This document shows positions 8,301 to 17,300 of a stretch of 39,238 nt of DNA, in pieces (positions within the stretch are counted from its first letter, which is position 1; every line of letters starts with the position of its first letter). The stretch spans positions 1-39,238 of the forward strand of contig CAJFUL010000062.1 in assembly GCA_904420245.1 (NCBI GenBank). The letters are read 5' to 3'. The stretch is from Candidatus Paralachnospira avium. Lineage in GTDB: Bacteria; Bacillota; Clostridia; Lachnospirales; Lachnospiraceae. Below the pieces are notes generated by a model. That model saw only the letters and a program-made list of their open reading frames with translations, had not been told where the DNA came from and did no database searches. Made by a program: the position numbers and the translations under genes.

Positions 8301-11300
8301 TGTGGCAGAGGGAGATGCAGACGGCACGGCAGCTCTTGAGACTGCTTCTACCGGAGCGGATGGAACCTGCACTTTTTCCGACCTGGAAGCGGATACCACC
8401 TATTATGTGAAGGAGCTTTCCACGCCTGCCGGATACGCGGAGGATCACACGGTTTATGAAGTGAAGACCAATGCGGCCGACAGCCAGGATAAGCTTGTGG
8501 AAAAGCTGGTCTACAACGACCGCCTGGGAAAGATCCAGCTGGTCAAGACCACGACCATGGACGGTACTGCAGCAGATCCGGAGTTTCCCATGGCGGGAGT
8601 GCGTTTTAGCCTCTACAGCTGCGATCAGGACGGAAACTACGAGGAAGGCGACCGGATCACCGGAAAGACAGGCATGACAGGCGGCTATATCGTCACGGAC
8701 GGCCAGGGAAGAGCCTCCGTGGATGGCCTGGAGCCCGGCTGGTATATGCTGGTGGAGGAGAGCGTAGAAGGATACGCGCCTCTGTCCATCAAGATCCAGG
8801 TGACGCCCGGCATGAACCAGAATGTGAGCGCCGGCGGCCCCTATGATTCTCATACGGAAGAGATCGTCAACAAGCCGGTCATGGGAAAATTTTCCATCAA
8901 GAAAGTCAGCAGCATCCAGGCGGATACCGGGATCGCGGCCACTTTCGATCTTTATAAGGAGATAAACGGAGAATATGTCAAGACGGATATGACGGTCAGC
9001 ACCGGCAGTGACGGCGCCTATGCCTCAGGATGGCTGGAGCCCGGAAATTACCGGCTGGTGGAGACCGGCGTCACCGGCGACTATACGATCGATGCTTCGA
9101 AAAACTATGATTTTACCATAGAAGCAGGAAAGACCAATACTCAGTATGTGGAAGATCCCATCGAAAATGCGCCCAAGGGCAGGCTGCTCATCGAGAAGAC
9201 GGCTTCCATGGATGGGACGGAGTCTGCCTATGAGGGAGCTGTATTCGAGCTCTACAAGGCCGTGACCGGCGATGCCGGGAATGACTGCGTGCCCGGAAAT
9301 CTGGTGGGAACGGACACGACGGACAGCAAAGGCAGCGCGGTTTTTGATGATCTGGATGCAGGCTCTTACTGGCTGGCAGAAAGATCCATCGACCATTATG
9401 AGGAAAAAGCCCCTGTTTCGGTGACCGTTTCGGCGGGACAGAACAGGACCGATCTGGGCGGCCAGACGGCGGATCCCGTGAAAGTTGTCAACATGCCTGT
9501 GGACGGCAAGGTGGAGATCAAGAAAGTGGACTCCACGGACCAGACAAAGGGCGTGTCTGCCACATTCAAGCTGTATCCGGCCAAAGAGGGCCAGGGAGAT
9601 TCCCAGGATGGTTCCAACCTGGAATACAGCGACACAGAGGCTGCTGTCATCCGTACGGATGCCGCTACCGGCCTTGGAAGTCTGGGAGAGGATCAGTGGC
9701 TGACTCCAGGCTGGTACAAGGTGGTGGAGGAGTCTGCGGCGGACGGCTATGTGAAGGACCCTGCGCCTAAGTATATCAAGATCGAGGCCGGGAAGACCAA
9801 CAGGGACCTGGTGACCGATCCGGTGGAAAACGATCCCATGGGGAGGATTTCCATCGACAAGACGGCGGTCTTTTCTGTGGTGGGCTCCGACGGGACAGGT
9901 GACGCAGGCACCTTCAGCCGCTATGACCTGACAGGATCTGTGTTCACCATCTATCAGAAGACGGGAGATACTTTTGATCCTCATAACCCTGGCACAGCTG
10001 TCGCTGTCATCGATCTGACCAACCGGTCTTCCGGGACTTCGGATCTTCTGGCGCCCGGAGAGTACTGGGTGGTGGAGACTACGACGCCGGATGGATATGA
10101 ACCGGCCGCTGCCGTGGCTGTGACCGTGGAAGCGGGAAAGACTGCGGCGGCCACCAACCATGAGGATGGGGATCCGTCCATCGACAATAAACCCACAGAG
10201 TGGGGGCGTCTCAGATTTTATAAATTCTGCCTCAATGACGATACGCTCGTAGACGGCGCGCAGTTCGAGCTCTATGTGGTCGATGAAGAAAACGGCACGG
10301 AGACTGTGCTGGATAACGGGACGACCGTGAAGCTGCGTCAGGTGACCGGGAGCATATCCTATGGAGGAGATGATTCCGGCATCCTGGAAAGCGGTACGGC
10401 AGGAGAAGGAAGCGCCGTGACGACGGATCTGCCGGAGGGCACCTATTATCTGAAAGAGGTCAGTTTGGAGAAGGTGGAAGCCCAGGATCCCTACAACAGA
10501 GAGTGGGGTTGGGTGACCCAGTGGACAGGGCCCATCACAGTGGTGAAGGGCAGTGAGTCCGTTGTGGACCGCATTGACAATTATTATATTGAGCCCATAG
10601 AAGGAACGAAGCAGGACAAATCGCAGCAGGGACTTCCCGGCGCCTGGTTTGCGGCCTTTGAGAGCTCGGATGCTGCGCAGAAGGCGTATGCGGCCGCGGA
10701 CGGCATGGTCCTGCACGGAATCATGGAAGAGTTCTGGAATAATATTTCAAAGCCCGCAGAACAGGCGAAGTATATGCAGCAGTATGGAGCGGCCGATCTT
10801 GCTGTGTCGGGAGATAACGGCACCTTTACCTTTGACGACCTGGCTCCCGGAAGGACTTATTGGATCGTGGAGATCGCGCCTCCTTCCGGCTACAGTTTGC
10901 CGGATGTGAATGATGCGGTACGCCAGGTCACGGTGGAGGACGACGGTACTCTGGTTGGCGACCTGATCTACCAGGATATCGAATTGGGCAGACTGCAGGT
11001 AGCCAAGTTCACCACGCTCAACGGTGTGGCGTTCCCGGTGGAGGGTGTTACGATCCATGTATACCGGGCTGTCGCGGCGGAAACAGGTCAGACCACGGGT
11101 TATGTGGATGATGAGGGAACCTACTATAGTAAGCGGGACATCGATGAGGCGACGGGGCAAGCAGTTCCCATCGCCACCGGCACCACGGACGGAGAGGGTC
11201 TCTATACATCGGTGCTGATCCCTTCGGGTGTCTACATTGTGGAAGAGGATACCAATACGCTTCCCGGTGAGGTAGGCATTCCCGATGAGGCTGACAACGA

Positions 11301-14300
11301 AAAGACCTACAGGATCGTCGTGGTGGATAAATCCCTTGTGGACGTCAATGATGACTATGCCAGATTGGAGAGGGGCTCCGGCTTCTATAATCCGGCCAAA
11401 TACGGAAAGTTCTTCCTGAAGAAGGTCAGCTCCCTGGATGCCAATACGCTGGTGAGGGCTTCCTTTAAGCTGTACCGGCAGAATCAGGACGGAGCTGTGA
11501 GCGATCCGGTGCAGGTCGAGGATGCTGAAGGGAAGCCGGTGGATTATGTCATCACCACCAGTACGGATCCTTCCGATCCTTCCGTGGAATCCATCTATCT
11601 GGAACCCGGCATCTACTATTTGGTGGAGCAGAGCGTAGACGGCCAGTATACGGTCGATGCGGATCCGATCCCCATTACCATCCGGTCAGGGGAGATCACG
11701 GGAGCAGGCGATGCGTCAGTAAGCAGCGGCGATGAGCCTTTTGTGGTGCAGAATGTGCCTCAGGGCAGCCTGACCCTTGAGAAGCTGGGCGTTTTCGGCG
11801 TGGATGAAACTCCGCTTTCCGGAGTGGAGTTCAAGCTGTACCGCCAGACGGAGTCCAATACGACAGACGGCCAGCTGAACCGGGCCGGCCTTAAAGAAGA
11901 GGATCGTGTCGCCACGCTGGTCACAGGCACGAACGGCCAGGACAGTGTCTCTGGCCTGGATGCAGGCACTTACTGGCTTGTGGAGACTGGCCTCGGAGAT
12001 CAGAACTACCACTATGAATTGACGAAAGATTCCTATGGAGAGGCAGTGACCATCCAGCCGGGCCAGACCACGGATCTGACCGGCGATGCGGCCATTGAAA
12101 ACCCGATCCACGCGGGAAAATTCCAGCTGCAGAAAATCTTCAGTGACGGCACGTCCACTACGGCCACCTTCCTGGTGGAGCGCTGGCACGACGGACAGTG
12201 GACCGATGCTCTGGAGACAGCGGACGGAGAATATACCAGGTATGAATTTACGACGGACGGCGCTTCCGCGTACCTGTCTGAATACCTGGAACCCGGTACC
12301 TACCGGATCACGGAGCTCCGTACCGGAACAGGCGACTATAAGCTGGCGGATCCTTTTGAGATCACCATAGCGGCGGGCCAGATCACAAGGAACATTGATG
12401 GAACGGCTTCCGGCGTGGGAAGCGATGGAACATCCATCACCGTCACCAATATCAAGCAGGGAAGCCTTGCCATCGAAAAGACCGGCGTCTTCCAGGGTGA
12501 GGAGATCGAAAAGCTCGCCGGCGTGACCTTTGAACTTTATAAGAACACCGGAAATGCGGATACAGATCTGCAGGGAACTCCTATTTCCGTTTACGTAGGC
12601 GGGGAGACGGTGACAAAGATCGTCACCGGGACAGACGGCACTGTGACGGCAGGAAGGATCGATCCCGGCGATTACTGGCTGGTGGAGACGGATCTGGGCG
12701 TCCATGACGATCAGGGCAAATATACGCTGGATGGAGTGTCTCCCATTTCCGTGGAGATCAGAAGCGGAGATACCGTGAGGCTGACAGGCGATGACGCCAT
12801 TGAAAATGTCACCCGTTACGGCAGACTGGAGATCCAGAAGGTGGACTTCCACAGCGAAGCTCTGCTTTCAGGCGCCAGATTTACGATCCATAAAACGGCG
12901 GACTGCAGCGACGCATCGCTGGGGCTTTTGACCACTGGAACAGACGGAAAGGCAGTTTCTGAGCTGCTTCCCGCAGGAGAATATTATCTGAAAGAGACAG
13001 TCTCGCCGGATGGATATACGGCTTCCGCCCAGATCCATGGCCCTTACACGGTGCGTGCCAACGCGGTCACGGAGGCCAGCGAGGCCAATGGTACAGTCAT
13101 ACCCAATGAGAAGCTGTTCTCCATCGAGATAACGAAGCAGGATTCCGGGGATAGTTCCGTACTGCTGGACGGCGCGGAATTTGGTCTCTATGATTCGGAA
13201 GATGACGCTCTGGCTGACCAGGCTTCCCTGAATGCGGGGAATGCTGCGGAGCACGCCATAGACAGGGCTGAGACCAAGAACGGAAAGGCTGTTTTTGAGG
13301 GCCTGACCATCGGCGGAGTGAAGGGAGATAAAACGGCTTCCAGGATCTATTATCTCATTGAGCTGAAGGCTCCGGCAGGATATGCCGAGGATTATGAGAT
13401 CCATGAGGTGACAATCTCCTATGGACAGGATACGGTGACGGAGGTCTCCTATCCCAATGAAGCCATGGGCCGGATCCGCCTTCTCAAGGTGGGCCAGTGG
13501 AATGGAGCTTCCCAGAATCTGGCGGGAGCAGAATTTGCCTTCTATCCGGTGTCCGGAAACGGCGTATCCCATGCAGCGGATGCGCAGCCTGCCGAAACGC
13601 AGACCACGGATGTGAACGGCGTCCTGACTACGGATCCGCTCCCCGCCGGCTGGTATGAGGTGGTGGAGACGAAGGCTCCCGACGGATACCGGGCTTCTGA
13701 GACATCTTACTGGGTAGAGGTTGAAAATACCAAAACGAATACGCAGCTGTACGATACTCCTGTGGTCAATGTACCGGTCAAGGGGAACTTCCGCCTGGAG
13801 AAAGTAGCCAGTGACGGAATTACGGCTCTGCCGGGAGCAGTATTTGAGTTCTATAAAAAGGACGCTTCCGGGGACTATGTCCTGGCCGATGAGAATCAGC
13901 CGACCTTTACGGTTGAGATGATCGGCGGAAGAGCTGTTTATCCTTCCGCTATGCTGGAGCCCGGCGATTATATGATCAAAGAAGTAACGGCTCCCACGGT
14001 GGACGGCATCGGTTATACGGTGGACAGTACTCCCATCTACATCACGATCCAGGCCGGCGCTACCGTTGATCTGACCGGGGAAAACGCAGTCAAGAATTAC
14101 CCGAAGCTCTCCGTCACCCTGACAAAGCGGGGAGATGAGAAAAACGGATCGCCGCTGCTTTCCGGAGCCGTGTTCCAGATGTACTCAGATCCTTCCCTGG
14201 CGGAGGAATACAAAGTAGGGGATCCTGTGACCACCGGCGGAAACGGCGCGGCCACCTGGACCAATCTTGACGCGGGGACTTATTATATCAAAGAGATCTC

Positions 14301-17300
14301 CGCTCCTGAAGGCTACGCAGTGACGGAAGAAGCCAAAGAAGTAACAGTCCCGAAGGTGACCAGCCTGGAAAATCTGGTGGTGAACTTCGGAGATTGGGAA
14401 AATGAGGCCAATGCAGGCCGGATCCTGATCCGGAAGACCAATATGGATGGCGTCCAGATGCTTTCCGGCGCTCAGTTCAATATCTATGGACAGGATGAGG
14501 ATGGGAACTATACCGTCCTGATGAATAAGACGCCTCTGGAGACGGATGGGACCGGTACCGTACTGTCCGGCCTCCTGCCGGCCGGGGAAAACGGCACCAG
14601 CTACCGGGTCGTGGAAGTGAAGGCTCCCGATGGGTACAGCCTTGACAGCGTGTTCCATCCCACCGAGCAGGTGATCACCGTATATCCTATCCATAACCCT
14701 GTTTATACAGAGGGCGGTGAAAACCAGAACGTGGTGACTTTCCGCAATAAGCGGCAGGTGGACATCGGCCAGTTTGCCCCCGACATCCGCAAGGAGATCG
14801 GAGACGGCGATGAGGACTATACAGATGGAGCTGTTCAGGCAGAAGAGAGCCTTCTGCTGGCGCCGTATACGGTGAAGTTCAAAGTAAGCGGCCTGGCGGA
14901 CGGGAGCAATGAGCTGCCGGCGGACAGTTTCACAGTTACAGATGAGGATATCAAGCTTTACACCCTGGATCACTCGGCGGCAGACAGCGGCACTTATGTG
15001 GAGAAGGCTGCCGACGACAGGGATTACACCATCAATGAAGTTACCGTCTATCCGGCCCATAATGGAGATCCGGAAGAGGCGGTGACGGCGGAAGTGCAGT
15101 ATAAGACGTCTCTGAGCAGTGATCAGTGGATCACGAAGGCCTCCGGTCTGGAGCTTGATGCGGCCAGAGTCGTGAGCCTGGAGGGCGACGGGGCTGCGGC
15201 AGTCCGGATCGTCTACGGCAATGTGCTGGCAGGTTTCACGGCAGAGGAAGGCTTCGAGATGGAAGTGACCTTTGCGAAACGGGAAGGGGACATGATCGGC
15301 TCCGGCATCCCGGAGATCCGCCGGATCACCAATACGGCGACGGTAGACTGGAGCTACACTTACAAGGATGAGACCGGAAACGGAAAAGTCCAGAGCGGAA
15401 GCGATGAGAGCAATGAAGTAGAGGCTCTGATCCCTCCTTCCAACCAGGTGCTGCCTCAGGTGTTGCTGACCAATCAGATCACCAATTTGTCGGAAGGCGG
15501 AGTGTTCTACACGGGGCAGACCATAGACTTCCAGGTCAATGTGGTGAACGTGCAGAACACTGCCGGAAATGCTCCGGAGTTCAAGGCACCCATCGTAGCC
15601 ATCGACCTTCCGGCTTATACGGAACTGGACAGCGAAAGAGGATTTATCATTTATCAGACCAAGGTGGTCAATGGAGTTGTCCAGCGGGTGGAGCTGGTGG
15701 AAGGACGCGATTTCACCGTGACAGAGGCGGAGACCGATGCCGTGATCGGCATGGAGGGCGGCAGCTATGTGACAGGGGAGGCGAAAACGACCCGTTACAT
15801 CTTTGAGTTCAGTGAGGATATTTCTCTGGAGCCGGATACGATAGCCGGAGAGAATTCCAAGCTGACCATTGCCTATGGCGCGACTTTGGGCTATGAGAAG
15901 CCCACAAACCTTCAGAATCTCTACTCTCCTGCGTATCTGAGCAGCGGCTATCTGCTGCCGGAGTCTTATGAGAATCCTCTGGGCCTGAGCTTCAAGGGAT
16001 ATCAGTCTTCGACGCAGGATAATGATGAGATCGACGACAGCATCGGTATGGATCTGGAATATTTGAATCAGCCGGTGGGCTTTACAGTCCTCAACGAGAC
16101 TCAGATCCAGCTTCTGAAGACCGTCAGCGATGAACCGGACAGCGGTTTCGGTACGGCGCAGGTGGATGTATATCCCAATGAAAATGTGTACTACAAGCTG
16201 ACTCTTTACAACAATTCAGACACAGGCGTCACAACGGCACGGTTTATCGACATCCTGCCCTTCAACGGAGACACTTATGTGTTCCGAAGCGGCGACGGGA
16301 GCGGGATCACCAACAGGAATACGACGATCCCCACCGGTCAGGGCTACGAGGAGATGCTCCTGGAGTCCGTGACGGCCGAGGATGAAAACGCCGCCATTTA
16401 CTATTATGTAGAAGGAGACGGCCTGGCAAACAGCTGGGAGAGAGAAAAGAGGGCGGAACGGACGGCGCAGGAAGAGCTTCCGATGCTGTATGAAGCTTCC
16501 GGAAACGTATGGGAAAGCGCCGGAGACGGATACTGGACGACAGAGAAGCCCGATGACATGAGCCTCGTAACGGCGGTGGGCATAGAGGTGAATTTCCCTG
16601 ACGGAGAAGCTCTGGCGCCCGGCGCTACCTATGAGGTGGAACTGACCATGAAGGCTCCCGGTTATACGGCTGACAAGATCGAGGAGTATGCAGATACGGT
16701 CATGGCCAACTCGGCTGCCCTCGCAGTGGTCCGGGAAGGCGAGGATTCCATCAATCCCACCAGGGATATCGTGGAGCCCAATAAGGTGGAGGCAGGACTC
16801 AGCCTGCCTGTAGGAGCCATCGGCGACTATGCGTGGTATGACCTCAACAATAACGGCCTTCAGGATGATGGGGCCGGGTCGGAGGCTGCCAATGTAGAAG
16901 TGGTGCTGTATCAGACTACGGTCACCAAATACGGAGATACCAATTTCCGTTCGGAGGAGACGGAGATCGCCCGTACTGTCACGGATGGAACGGGGTACTA
17001 TCTGTTTGAGGATCTGCCCTGCAACTATCTGAAGAACGGCGCGGAAGAAGGATCTCTGGATCCGGACGATTATGTGGGCGGTACCATCTATTATTACAGG
17101 GTGAAGTTCGGGATCCCCGGCGAACACTCCGCCGCGCTCCGGTACGGCGGCAGCGAGACCGAGGGAGAAAACAGCCGGATCGACAGCAATATCGATGCCA
17201 ATGGCTGGACCGATTACCTGACTCTGCGGATCCTGAACCGGGAAACAGACGGACGGGACATGATCTATGGAGAAGAAAATCTGGATGTGGATGCGGGATT

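Noticed and set aside
6067-8853. Long minus-strand open frame (928 codons) antisense to the adhesin gene
   Set aside because: It lies fully inside a plus-strand gene with clear domains, lacks a ribosome-binding site and family motifs, and is a by-product of codon bias. The same holds for minus-strand frames at 9025-10716, 11716-12852, 14185-15060, 16216-17568, 19418-20785 and 33673-35709.
6559-14760. Tandem repeats as a possible CRISPR or DNA satellite
   Set aside because: The repeats are diverged protein domains of about 100-140 residues in one open frame, not short identical DNA repeats with spacers.
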